Positions 32,247 through 39,993 of a DNA stretch of 41,192 nucleotides are shown here, one piece after another (positions within the stretch are counted from its first letter, which is position 1; every line of letters begins with the position of its first letter). Below the pieces are notes generated by a model. That model ran no database searches. It was not told where the DNA came from and saw only the letters and a program-made list of their open reading frames with translations. The stretch comes from Nitrospira sp. GTDB lineage: Bacteria > Nitrospirota > Nitrospiria > Nitrospirales > Nitrospiraceae. A program made the translations under genes and the position numbers. The DNA is taken from positions 1 to 41,192 of the forward strand of contig JACOEH010000042.1 of assembly GCA_024998685.1 (NCBI GenBank), written 5' to 3'.

Positions 32247-32950
32247 GAGCGGTGTGTCCGGTGAGACGGTTCGAAATTGAGAGGGATCGAGTGATTATTG
32301 CGATTGATGGACCAGCCGGGGTCGGCAAGAGTACAGTGGCAAAACTATTGGCAGCTCGTCTTGGTTACCTTTACCTTGATACAGGGGCCCTGTACCGAGC
32401 CATCGCATGGAAAACTTTGCAATCAAGGATACGTCCGACGGATCACGATCAGGTGACGGCATTATTGCCGATTACCTCGATTCACATGCAGTTTCGCCAT
32501 GGCGCGATGCAGGTCCTGGTCGATGGCATCGATATCAGCGGGGAGCTTCGTACGCCAGAAGTGACCGCAGCGGCCTCCGTCGTGTCCGCTATCCCGGCAG
32601 TCCGCGAATGGCTGCTGCCGATCCAACGTCAAATCGGCCAGAGAGGCTCGGTCGTTGCCGAGGGACGAGACATGGGCACCAAGGTCTTTCCCGCAGCACC
32701 ATTCAAATTCTTTTTGGAGGCGGATGCAGACGTACGAGTTGCACGACGACACCGTGAGTTGGTCGCCGCGGGTCGTGATGGGACGGTGGAAACGACGTCT
32801 CGGGATCTGTCGGACCGAGATCGGCGGGATCGGACCCGTCTGGTTGATCCATTGGTTCCGGCGGGTGACGCACGACTCATCGATACCTCTGCTCTCAGCC
32901 CTGACCAAGTGGTGGAGCAGATGATTGCGGCTGTGTCGATCGGGTTGTGA
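32243..32950 (+). CDS. cmk: Cytidylate kinase
   Basis: The 235-residue (d)CMP kinase has P-loop IIAIDGPAGVGKSTVAKLL, YLDTGALYRAIAWK, EGRDMGTKVFP, FFLEADADVRVARRH and the LID region RDLSDRDRRDRTR. ATG 32243 overlaps aroA, but a GTG at 32291 with GAGAGGG just upstream gives MIIAIDGPAG, the usual family start, and may be used instead (219 residues). cmk next to aroA and rpsA is a conserved bacterial arrangement. Confidence 0.95.
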   Translation: MRAVCPVRRFEIERDRVIIAIDGPAGVGKSTVAKLLAARLGYLYLDTGALYRAIAWKTLQSRIRPTDHDQVTALLPITSIHMQFRHGAMQVLVDGIDISGELRTPEVTAAASVVSAIPAVREWLLPIQRQIGQRGSVVAEGRDMGTKVFPAAPFKFFLEADADVRVARRHRELVAAGRDGTVETTSRDLSDRDRRDRTRLVDPLVPAGDARLIDTSALSPDQVVEQMIAAVSIGL

Positions 32951-33639
32951 GCGGGATTCTCTACGGATTCTTGTGGGCCCTGGCACGAGTCGTCGCTTGG
33001 ATTTGCTTTCGATATCGTGTTCAAGGGAAGATTCCCCACAGCGGAGGCCTGCTCATTGCCGCAAACCATGCCAGCTACCTCGACATTCCGCTACTCGGCT
33101 GCGGAATGCGCAGAAGGGCCTGGTACTTGGGACGGAATGATTTATTTCCGATCCCGGTATTGAACGGAATTTTGCAGGCATTGGGTTGGATACCGGTCAG
33201 GCTGGGGCGCCTCGACCGAGAGGCGTTTGGGAAGGCGATCAAGCTGATCCGAGCTGGTCATGTGGTGGTTATATTCCCGGAAGGCGGCCGCAGCCACGAT
33301 GGCCACCTTCGGCCTCCAAAGGCAGGTATTGGAGTGATTGTGTCGCAGACGGGATGTCCGGTCGTCCCAGCTTATCTGAAGGGAACCTTCGATGTACTCC
33401 CTCCAGGGGCTCATTGGCCTCGGTTGCGTCACATCACGGTACGATTCGGGGTTCCTATTCAGTTCGAAACGGGTAGACAAAAAGAGAAGGCAGAAACGAA
33501 ACAGTTCTATCAACAGGTCAGCCGTACGGTGATCGAGCACATTGCAGCCTTAGGTCAAGTCCCCGTTCCAAAGGGAAGAGTTGATCTGGCCGCCGAAACA
33601 CCGAACAGGCCGACCGTCGATGCTCACAATGCTGAGTGA
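32947..33639 (+). CDS. plsC: 1-acyl-glycerol-3-phosphate acyltransferase
   Basis: A 230-residue membrane-associated acyltransferase for phospholipid synthesis. N-terminal hydrophobic helix (LYGFLWALARVVAWICF), the HX4D catalytic motif NHASYLD, the substrate-binding block YLGRNDLF, and FPEGGRSHDG, VVPAYLKG are all present. The tail from about 200 is polar and probably variable. GTG at 32947 overlaps cmk by 4 nt. Product specificity for lysophosphatidate is by family inference. Confidence 0.9.
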   Translation: MSGILYGFLWALARVVAWICFRYRVQGKIPHSGGLLIAANHASYLDIPLLGCGMRRRAWYLGRNDLFPIPVLNGILQALGWIPVRLGRLDREAFGKAIKLIRAGHVVVIFPEGGRSHDGHLRPPKAGIGVIVSQTGCPVVPAYLKGTFDVLPPGAHWPRLRHITVRFGVPIQFETGRQKEKAETKQFYQQVSRTVIEHIAALGQVPVPKGRVDLAAETPNRPTVDAHNAE

Positions 33640-33663
33640 GCCCGGCGACTTCACCATCGGCAC

Positions 33664-33677
33664 CCGACGAAAGTCGG
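33664..33677 (+). promoter_or_regulatory. GNRA-loop hairpin in the rpsA leader
   Basis: CCGAC-GAAA-GTCGG lies just upstream of the rpsA ribosome site (AGAGTAGGA). A GAAA tetraloop hairpin in this place could affect rpsA translation; S1 is known to repress its own mRNA through leader hairpins in E. coli. Inference only. Confidence 0.4.
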
Positions 33678-33694
33678 AAGAGTAGGACGTCCAT

Positions 33695-35410
33695 ATGGGT
33701 ACGGTATCCAACAGCAGTGATGCTCAATTAGACCGCAATGCATTGGCGGCATTGTACGAAGAAACCTTTCGTAATCTGGAAGAGGGTACGATTACAGAAG
33801 GCCGTGTGGTGGCTCTGACGAAGGACAAGGTCATCGTTGATATCGGTTACAAATCAGAGGGCATGATTCCGAGCGATCAGTTTTCGTCCGAGGAACTTCA
33901 CAACCTCAAGATCGATGACCGGCTCCAAGTGTATATCGAAGAATGCGAAGACGCAGACGGCAACCTCGTTCTTTCCAAGGAAAAAGCGGACAAGATGAAG
34001 ATTTGGGAAGAACTCGAAAAACTCTACAAAGAAGAGAAAAGTATCGAAGGCAAGATTGTCTCACGCATTAAGGGCGGCATGATGGTCGATATCGGCGTTA
34101 AAGCGTTCTTGCCCGGCTCGCAAATTGACCTTCATCCGGTTCGTGATCTGGATGGGCTCGTTGGGAAGACGTTTCCTCTCAAGATCATCAAGATCAACCA
34201 CAGGCGGGGCAATGTGGTTGTGTCACGCCGCGTGCTGTTGGAAGAAACCAGGGATAAAAAACGGCAAACGACACTGGCCAATCTCAAAGAGGGTCAGCTC
34301 ATTCAGGGTACCGTCAAGAACATCACCGATTACGGATCGTTCATCGACCTCGGCGGTATCGACGGGTTGCTGCACATTACCGACATGTCTTGGGGTCGAG
34401 TCGGACACCCATCGGAACTGTTTACAGTTGGAGACAAGGTTGAAGTCACGGTGCTGAAATATGATCGTGAAACGGGTCGTATTTCTCTGGGACTCAAGCA
34501 GAAGAGTGCGGATCCTTGGACGAATGTCGCCGGCAAGTATCCCATCGGTACCAGGGTCCGTGGGCGTGTGGTCAGCCTGACCGATTATGGAGCATTTGTG
34601 GAACTTGAGCCGGGAGTTGAAGGATTGGTACACGTTTCGGAAATGTCGTGGACGCATGAAGTCCGACATCCTTCGAGAGTCGTAGCGGTCGGAGACCAAG
34701 TAGAAGCTGCGGTGCTCAACGTCGACCCCGCGAACCGCAAGATCTCGTTGGGCATGAAACAGACGGCGCCAAACCCCTGGGATATGATCGAGGGGAAATA
34801 TCCGATTGGGACCCGTATTGAAGGAAAGGTGAAGAGTCTGACGGATTTCGGCGCTTTTGTCGGACTTGAAGAGGGGATCGACGGACTCATCCATATTTCA
34901 GACATGTCCTGGACGAAGCATATCAAGCATCCTTCTGAGCTGTTCAAAAAAGGGCAAAAAGTGGAAGCTGTCGTCCTGCGCATCGACAAAGAGAAAGAAC
35001 GGCTCTCATTGGGGTACAAGCAGTTGGCTCGTGATCCCTGGGACGAAACGATCCCTGCGCGGTATCACGTTGGTGATTCGGTGACCGGTAAGGTATCGAA
35101 AGTCGCAGATTTTGGAATCTTCATCGAATTGGAGGGTGGAGTGGAAGGCTTAATCCATGTCAGCGAATCCGGTCTTGAGCCTTCCCTGAAGCTGGAAGAA
35201 AAGTTTAAGTTGCAGGACGACGTCACGGCGAAGATAATCAAGGTCGATCGAGAGGAACGCAAAATAGCCCTTAGCCTTCGCGACCATCAATTGGACTGGG
35301 AGCGCAAGCAGGTGGATGACTATCACTCGGCACAAGGTGTGCTGGACCAGAGCCTGGGGCGGGCCGCTAAACAGAGCCGGAAACGGACTCAGTCGGAAGA
35401 TCAGAGCTAA
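33695..35410 (+). CDS. rpsA: 30S ribosomal protein S1
   Basis: The 571-residue protein has six S1/OB repeats, from about residue 30 (EGTITEGRVVALTKDKVIVDIGYKSEGMIP, abbreviated) to about 545. The last four have the pattern G..GKV..(L/V)TD(Y/F)GAFV.L..G(V/I)(E/D)GL(V/I)H(V/I)S(D/E)MSW. S1 unfolds mRNA on the 30S subunit. N-terminal segment LAALYEETFRNLEEG docks to S2. The C-terminal tail is basic (AKQSRKRT). ATG 33695 is preceded by AGGA. It sits between plsC and sppA, in the cmk-rpsA-ihf arrangement common in bacteria. Confidence 0.97.
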   Translation: MGTVSNSSDAQLDRNALAALYEETFRNLEEGTITEGRVVALTKDKVIVDIGYKSEGMIPSDQFSSEELHNLKIDDRLQVYIEECEDADGNLVLSKEKADKMKIWEELEKLYKEEKSIEGKIVSRIKGGMMVDIGVKAFLPGSQIDLHPVRDLDGLVGKTFPLKIIKINHRRGNVVVSRRVLLEETRDKKRQTTLANLKEGQLIQGTVKNITDYGSFIDLGGIDGLLHITDMSWGRVGHPSELFTVGDKVEVTVLKYDRETGRISLGLKQKSADPWTNVAGKYPIGTRVRGRVVSLTDYGAFVELEPGVEGLVHVSEMSWTHEVRHPSRVVAVGDQVEAAVLNVDPANRKISLGMKQTAPNPWDMIEGKYPIGTRIEGKVKSLTDFGAFVGLEEGIDGLIHISDMSWTKHIKHPSELFKKGQKVEAVVLRIDKEKERLSLGYKQLARDPWDETIPARYHVGDSVTGKVSKVADFGIFIELEGGVEGLIHVSESGLEPSLKLEEKFKLQDDVTAKIIKVDREERKIALSLRDHQLDWERKQVDDYHSAQGVLDQSLGRAAKQSRKRTQSEDQS

Positions 35411-35448
35411 GCCGACTCGTTTTTAAGAAGGAGTGCGGGATACGAGCA

Positions 35449-36351
35449 ATGGCGGATGAAGTGACACAGAAGGAACAGCCGCGTACGCGCCACCCGTTGC
35501 GGAAAGTATTTTGGCTTTTCGCGATAGGGGTAGGGGCCTTGATTCTCATCAATCTCCTTTTTCCCGATCTTGATCTGTCCACCGACGACCGAATCGCTCT
35601 GATTCGAGTCGAAGGAGTCATTTTGGATTCCCAGACGACCATTGAGGAGCTAAAGCGGTTCAGCGAAAATCCTTCCGTTAAGGCGATCGTCATTCGGATT
35701 GATAGCCCCGGGGGCGGTGTTGTGCCATCACAAGAGATTTACGATGCAGTCAAGCGGATCAGAAGCAAGAATAACAAGGCAGTTATCGCGTCGATGGGGA
35801 GCGTTGCCGCATCGGGGGGGTATTACATCGCTGCCGCAACGGATCGGATTGTCGCCAACCCTGGGACTCTGACCGGTAGCATCGGAGTCATCATGGAAAC
35901 GGCTAACGTGGAAGGATTGCTCCATAAGATCGGCGTGGAAGGGGTCATCATTAAGAGCGGGAAGTATAAGGATGTGGGGTCTCCGCTCCGGAAGATGAGT
36001 GCGGACGAAAGGGGCTTGTTGCAAGCCGTGATGGATGATGTCCACAAGCAGTTCATCGAAGCAGTGGCGGAAGGCCGTTCGCTCGAACTTCGGTCTGCCC
36101 AAGCATTGGCCGACGGTCGAATCTTTACCGGACGCCAGGCCAAGGAAGCAAAGCTGGTCGACGAGCTCGGTGACTTGGAAGATGCCATTCAATTGGCTGC
36201 GGAGGTGGTAGGAATTGAGGGAGAGCCAAAGGTTGTCGAACCGAGGCGCCGCTTTTCTCTTCGCGAAATTCTGGACTCGAAACTCCGTCTGATGTTTCCG
36301 AAGTTGGATATACAACCGGGTGTGAACTTGAAATACCTTATGGCCTTCTAG
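35449..36351 (+). CDS. sppA: Signal peptide peptidase SppA (short form)
   Basis: A 300-residue membrane protease of the S49 family that degrades cleaved signal peptides. Single N-terminal transmembrane helix (KVFWLFAIGVGALILINLLF), the VRIDSPGGGVVPSQEIYDAV segment, the serine motif MGSVAASGGYYIAAA, and the catalytic Lys in IKSGKYKDVGSPLRKMS. This is the one-domain form (as in Bacillus), about half of the E. coli enzyme. It follows rpsA by 38 nt; the ribosome site AAGGAG is unusually far from ATG. IHF follows. Confidence 0.93.
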   Translation: MADEVTQKEQPRTRHPLRKVFWLFAIGVGALILINLLFPDLDLSTDDRIALIRVEGVILDSQTTIEELKRFSENPSVKAIVIRIDSPGGGVVPSQEIYDAVKRIRSKNNKAVIASMGSVAASGGYYIAAATDRIVANPGTLTGSIGVIMETANVEGLLHKIGVEGVIIKSGKYKDVGSPLRKMSADERGLLQAVMDDVHKQFIEAVAEGRSLELRSAQALADGRIFTGRQAKEAKLVDELGDLEDAIQLAAEVVGIEGEPKVVEPRRRFSLREILDSKLRLMFPKLDIQPGVNLKYLMAF

Positions 36352-36399
36352 CTATGTCAATGAAGGTGTGGCGGTTCTCGCGACGAAGGGAGAGTGGAC

Positions 36400-36678
36400 A
36401 TGACCAAGGCCCAGATCATCGAAAAAGTTTCTGAGCAAGTTACCACCTTGACGAAGCGACAGGCAGAAGTGGTCGTCAACACCATTTTCGATTGTGTCAG
36501 GGATTCGCTGAAAAAAGGCGACAAAACCGAGATCCGAGGCTTCGGCAGCTTTCGGCTTCGGGCTCGTCGAATGAAGGAAGGGAGGAATCCAAAGACCGGA
36601 GAGACGGTTGCGGTCCCGGCCAAGCGGGTTCCCTTTTTCAAAGCCGGCAAAGAACTGAAGGAATTGCTCAATCAATAG
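36400..36678 (+). CDS. Integration host factor-like DNA-binding protein
   Basis: A 92-residue HU/IHF protein. MTKAQIIEKVSEQVTTLTKRQAEVVV forms the dimer helices; RGFGSFRLRARRMKEGRNPKTGE and VAVPAKRVPFFKAGKELKELL hold the DNA arm and C-terminus. The position after rpsA and sppA corresponds to ihfB in many bacteria. ATG 36400 with GGGAGAG upstream is preferred to the GTG at 36394. Alpha and beta subunits cannot be told apart by eye. The second such gene is at 12431. Confidence 0.92.
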   Translation: MTKAQIIEKVSEQVTTLTKRQAEVVVNTIFDCVRDSLKKGDKTEIRGFGSFRLRARRMKEGRNPKTGETVAVPAKRVPFFKAGKELKELLNQ

Positions 36679-36703
36679 CGATCGTCTTGTGAAAAAGGAA
36701 CCA

Positions 36704-37705
36704 ATGTCGGCGCCAGATTCTTCACAGGCGAATACAACGGAAATCTACTGGACCGACGGTGCGGTCAAACGAATGGAGCGCGCACCGATATTTCTGCGTA
36801 GCATGGTCCGTCGTGTGGCTGAAAAGAAAGCACGTGAATTGGGGTACGAGAAAATCACCGAAGATATTCTCGAACAGTTTAAGGGACAGATGATGGGAAG
36901 TATGGGCGGTGAAGTCGGCATGACATCTGCTGTCGATGAGATGGCCAATGGCCGTCTTCCATGGACCGCCGCCGCCAAAGAACGGTTGGATACGGTGCCC
37001 GAATTTATGCGCGCGATGATCAAGCAGATTGCGGAGGAAATTGCAAAGGAACGAGGGCATCTCGAAGTGAATGTCGAGTTATTTGAAAAAGTGGAAGCGC
37101 TTGGTGACCTCCATGAAGAGGGCGGTCCCGCAATGGAATGGACCGAAGAAGCATTGTCGCTGCTGCAAGAGAAGTTAAAGCAATCGCCGCCCATCGCGCT
37201 GGAATTCGTGACCGATATGTTGAAGCGAGATACAGAAGATCTCGCCAAGGCCCAAAAGCTAACCCGGATCGATGCATCGGTTTTACAGGATCTATGGGAA
37301 ACACCGAAGGAACAAATTGCATGGACCGACGAGGCGTGGAAGCGCCTTCAAACATCTCCCGCCTTCGTGCGGAGTGGAATCAGAAAGGCCGCTGAACGGC
37401 GGGCCCGCAAGTTGGGGTTAAAGGAGGTTGACTCCGATCATTTGACGACGTTCCGGAATCAGGCGATGATGAAAGCCGTCAAACGTATTCGTTCATTCGG
37501 TTACCATGAATTGACATTCGATGCCTTTGATACTGCCCTCCAGAAAACCAAGCGTCTGCAAGGTAACGATCAGGCGGAAAAGCGTCTCCAAGAAATCCGT
37601 GGACATTTTGCAGATCCATCGATGAAGAAACCAGAAGGTGGAACCCTGGGAGCCGAACTTATGGATCGTTTCCGCAGGTATCTCAAAGGTGAAGATACAC
37701 TCTGA
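36704..37705 (+). CDS. Protein with four PCP_red-like domains
   Basis: A 333-residue soluble protein of repeated domains, each opening with a W-T-D/E-A pattern and helix. Repeats begin IYWTDGAVKRMERAPIFLRS (about 14-63), LPWTAAAKERLDTVPEFMRA (about 87-135), MEWTEEALSLLQEKLKQSP (about 146-190, degenerate, lacks the P-x-F-V-R core) and IAWTDEAWKRLQTSPAFVRS (about 205-255). A short helical tail follows to 333. Family name comes from the B subunit of dark protochlorophyllide reductase; the host is not photosynthetic in this window. Function unknown. ATG 36704 with AAAAGGA 4 nt upstream is chosen; a GTG at 36689 is upstream. Follows IHF by 25 nt; no terminator seen before the convergent gene. Confidence 0.75.
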   Translation: MSAPDSSQANTTEIYWTDGAVKRMERAPIFLRSMVRRVAEKKARELGYEKITEDILEQFKGQMMGSMGGEVGMTSAVDEMANGRLPWTAAAKERLDTVPEFMRAMIKQIAEEIAKERGHLEVNVELFEKVEALGDLHEEGGPAMEWTEEALSLLQEKLKQSPPIALEFVTDMLKRDTEDLAKAQKLTRIDASVLQDLWETPKEQIAWTDEAWKRLQTSPAFVRSGIRKAAERRARKLGLKEVDSDHLTTFRNQAMMKAVKRIRSFGYHELTFDAFDTALQKTKRLQGNDQAEKRLQEIRGHFADPSMKKPEGGTLGAELMDRFRRYLKGEDTL

Positions 37706-37784
37706 CAGTCCGAAGCTTCTCGCCCGACTCTCAATTCCACCCTGTTCTCGGAGAAAATTCAACCGACTGGATCAGAGCGTCTCT

Positions 37785-38105
37785 TCAGTGGGCTTCCGCC
37801 TGCTGGGGCCAAAACTTGTGCCGGATCTGAGGAAGCGGTTCGTTGTCAAAATTAGGAATATCGTATAGACAACGATCGATCGTCGCTACTTCATCCTCGG
37901 TTAAAGGCAACGTCACTTTTTTCTTCCAGAACTGATCAAGCGTAAAATAGTCCGCTGATTTGGGTTTCTCCGCCAACAATTCCTGCATTTTTTTGAAACC
38001 AGGCGTATCGACTCCCGAGACACGTCCCTTGTTCCGATCAAGACACCACATAAGAACTTCGGCTATCCCATACATCGTGATATCAACATTCACAATTTTG
38101 CTCAT
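37785..38105 (-). CDS. Hypothetical protein, 106 aa
   Basis: I do not recognise this protein. The frame extends to 38162, but ATG at 38105 (MSKIVNVDIT) has a perfect AGGAGG 7 nt upstream, so I place the start there. It is cytosolic, with no signal peptide or membrane helix. It contains ITMYGIAEVLMWCLDRNKG, several Lys-rich helices and an acidic segment LTEDEVATIDRCLYDIP. Convergent with the PCP_red gene (79 nt apart) and divergent from the FG-GAP gene. Likely real given its ribosome site and promoter. Confidence 0.6.
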   Translation of the reverse strand: MSKIVNVDITMYGIAEVLMWCLDRNKGRVSGVDTPGFKKMQELLAEKPKSADYFTLDQFWKKKVTLPLTEDEVATIDRCLYDIPNFDNEPLPQIRHKFWPQQAEAH

Positions 38106-38132
38106 GGCTTTCCTCCTAAAGAACAACGCTGC

Positions 38133-38162
38133 ATCATAGCGTAAGCGCAAGGCGAAATTCAA
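38133..38162 (-). promoter_or_regulatory. Promoter of the 106-aa hypothetical gene
   Basis: On the minus strand TTGAAT (38157-38162) and TATGAT (38133-38138) are 18 nt apart, 27 nt before ATG 38105. Good match to sigma-70 type. Confidence 0.5.
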
Positions 38163-38185
38163 AGGCAGATGAAGTCTGCGGCAGA

Positions 38186-38215
38186 TTGCGAGGGAGAAGA
38201 CTCCCTCTGTATACT
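38186..38215 (+). promoter_or_regulatory. Promoter of the FG-GAP lipoprotein gene
   Basis: TTGCGA (38186-38191) and TATACT (38210-38215) are 18 nt apart. Within the spacer is AGGGAG-AAGA-CTCCCT (38191-38206), an inverted repeat that could be an operator. Confidence 0.45.
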
Positions 38216-38265
38216 AGGTCTTCTCATTTCACCGTCATAGGCTCATTTGATTCAGCAGGATTGAC

Positions 38266-39471
38266 GTGTCGGGGACTGTGTGGAACATCGAGTGGAAATC
38301 GCACGCGGCCAGGCGGCTTCTCTCCCTGCTATGCCTGCCGCTTTTCATCGGTCTCGGCCTGTGGGCCTGTTCCAAGAGCGAGCCCTATAACCCTCCAGAC
38401 CCTTTTTATTATTTTGCTAGTTACAAGGTCGGCAAGAATCCGACTACTGTTATGACCGGAGATCTTAATCATGACTCATTCACCGATCTCGTCACCACCA
38501 ATATTGCGAGTAATACCCTTTCGATTCTATTTGGGAATGGTGACGGGACATTCAGAGATCAGGTTCAGCTGCATGTCTGTCAGGAACCGCGTTCTCTCGT
38601 GATCGGCAACTTCAATCAAGACCGGCACGCCGATGTCGCCCTGGCATGTTCAGGCGGCGATGAAGTCATGGTTTTGCTCGGACGTGGGGATGGAAAATTT
38701 GAAGAAGGACCTCGGTATCCGGTACATCGTGCACCGATTGCATTGGCCGCTGATGATATCAACGGCGATCACCATACGGATCTAGTTGTGGCCCTCCGGA
38801 ACGACAAGGTCAAAGTCTTTCTAGGGAACGGAACCGGCGAATTTCGACACGGAGCCCAGTACGAACATGGCGATACTCCCACATCCGTTGCCCTGTCCGA
38901 TCTCAATGCCGATGGGAAGCTGGATTTGGTAGTAACGAATGGAGGACCTATGTCGAATGCAGTCTCCATTTGGCTAGGCAACGGTGACGGTTCCTTTCGT
39001 GACCCCAAAGATTATTCGACGGGTCACCGACCTCTTGGCGTGAGTTTTGCCGACTTCAATAACGATCATCATAGGGATCTACTGGTCATCAATGGAGAGC
39101 AGGATAGTTTCACGACATTTCTCGGCAACGGCAACGCGACATTCCGACCTGGTAAAGATTCCGGGGCTGATGCTGGCCCCAATTTTGGGTTGGCTCGGGA
39201 TTTCAATGGTGATCAGTTGGAGGATGTCGCGATTGTGAATATCCAGTCCAATGACCTGTCGATTTTATTCGGAAAAGGCGATGGCACTTTTCATTACCCT
39301 CCGAGAAATTACCGTACGAAGTTCGGTCCCTTTGCTCTCTCGTCATTTCGTGTCACTACCTCGGGGCTAGAAGAACCAGGACTGGCCATTGCCGACAATG
39401 GAAGTGGTAGCGTCTCGATCTTTCTTCATCGTGGACTCAAATCAATTGGGAAATCGGAGGCAAGAGAGTAA
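38266..39471 (+). CDS. FG-GAP/VCBS-repeat lipoprotein
   Basis: A 401-residue secreted protein with a signal peptide ending in a lipobox (GLGLWAC, Cys35), so it is probably anchored in a membrane facing the periplasm or outside. The rest is about seven beta-propeller repeats with the Ca-binding pattern DxNxDxxxDL: GDLNHDSFTDLV, GNFNQDRHADVA, DDINGDHHTDLV, SDLNADGKLDLV, ADFNNDHHRDLL, RDFNGDQLEDVA, each followed by LFGNGDGTF-like turns. Seven-blade integrin-like propeller; binding partner unknown. Starts at GTG 38266 with AGGA upstream. Not in a tight operon with its neighbours. Confidence 0.8.
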   Translation: MSGTVWNIEWKSHAARRLLSLLCLPLFIGLGLWACSKSEPYNPPDPFYYFASYKVGKNPTTVMTGDLNHDSFTDLVTTNIASNTLSILFGNGDGTFRDQVQLHVCQEPRSLVIGNFNQDRHADVALACSGGDEVMVLLGRGDGKFEEGPRYPVHRAPIALAADDINGDHHTDLVVALRNDKVKVFLGNGTGEFRHGAQYEHGDTPTSVALSDLNADGKLDLVVTNGGPMSNAVSIWLGNGDGSFRDPKDYSTGHRPLGVSFADFNNDHHRDLLVINGEQDSFTTFLGNGNATFRPGKDSGADAGPNFGLARDFNGDQLEDVAIVNIQSNDLSILFGKGDGTFHYPPRNYRTKFGPFALSSFRVTTSGLEEPGLAIADNGSGSVSIFLHRGLKSIGKSEARE

Positions 39472-39495
39472 GACGCGAGCGATCACGGTCTATTC

Positions 39496-39524
39496 TTGAC
39501 AGCCTACAGAGCCTTCGCTAGAGT
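39496..39524 (+). promoter_or_regulatory. Promoter of small membrane protein/dacA cluster
   Basis: TTGACA (39496-39501) and TAGAGT (39519-39524) are exactly 17 nt apart, 40 nt before ATG 39565. A well-formed sigma-70 promoter. Confidence 0.55.
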
Positions 39525-39564
39525 GGCCGTTGGGTAAAACAGCCTTAAATTTTCGAAGACTACG

Positions 39565-39771
39565 ATGGCGCTTCGATCCTTTGCATGGTGGTTCATGATT
39601 GGGGCCTTGATGACCCTTTCCGTTCTGATGGTGCAGGGCGGGGTTCGCGATTTGTGGGAAGGGACTCAACCCAGTGGAGGCACGAACGTGTTCGTGTATT
39701 TTGGCACGACGCTCATCGGCGGGGGATTACTGGCCGGGTGTGTTGCTTTAATTATGAATCGCCTTCGATAG
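39565..39771 (+). CDS. Small two-helix membrane protein
   Basis: A 68-residue protein with two hydrophobic segments, WWFMIGALMTLSVLMV (about 8-23) and FVYFGTTLIGGGLLAGCVALI (about 43-63), joined by a polar loop. No recognised motif. The promoter upstream supports expression; the ribosome site is weak. It may be the first gene of a small cluster with the zinc-ribbon protein and the carboxypeptidase. Confidence 0.55.
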   Translation: MALRSFAWWFMIGALMTLSVLMVQGGVRDLWEGTQPSGGTNVFVYFGTTLIGGGLLAGCVALIMNRLR

Positions 39772-39789
39772 GTAGAGAGTGGGACATGT

Positions 39790-39978
39790 ATGCAGTGCCT
39801 CAAGTGCAGAGGGTTTATGATGGTGGAACGTCACTATACCCTCATTAACAGGAGGATATACGCCCGCTGCCTCAATTGCGGGTTCTGGATTGATTTAGCC
39901 GATCTTCTCCGGTTTTTTCATAAAGTTCTTGATAGTGGGCGGAAAGGTGATAAAGTGCGCGAATCGTTCATTTTTTAA
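39790..39978 (+). CDS. Small zinc-ribbon protein
   Basis: A 62-residue protein with two CxxC pairs, CLKC at its start and CLNCGF about 32 residues in, the pattern of a zinc ribbon. The rest is basic and ends in FIF. Length and Cys spacing resemble short zinc-binding proteins common in environmental bacteria, but I cannot name it. It begins 18 nt after the small membrane gene and ends 15 nt before the carboxypeptidase. Confidence 0.6.
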   Translation: MQCLKCRGFMMVERHYTLINRRIYARCLNCGFWIDLADLLRFFHKVLDSGRKGDKVRESFIF

Positions 39979-39993
39979 GAGAGGCGGTCGTTT

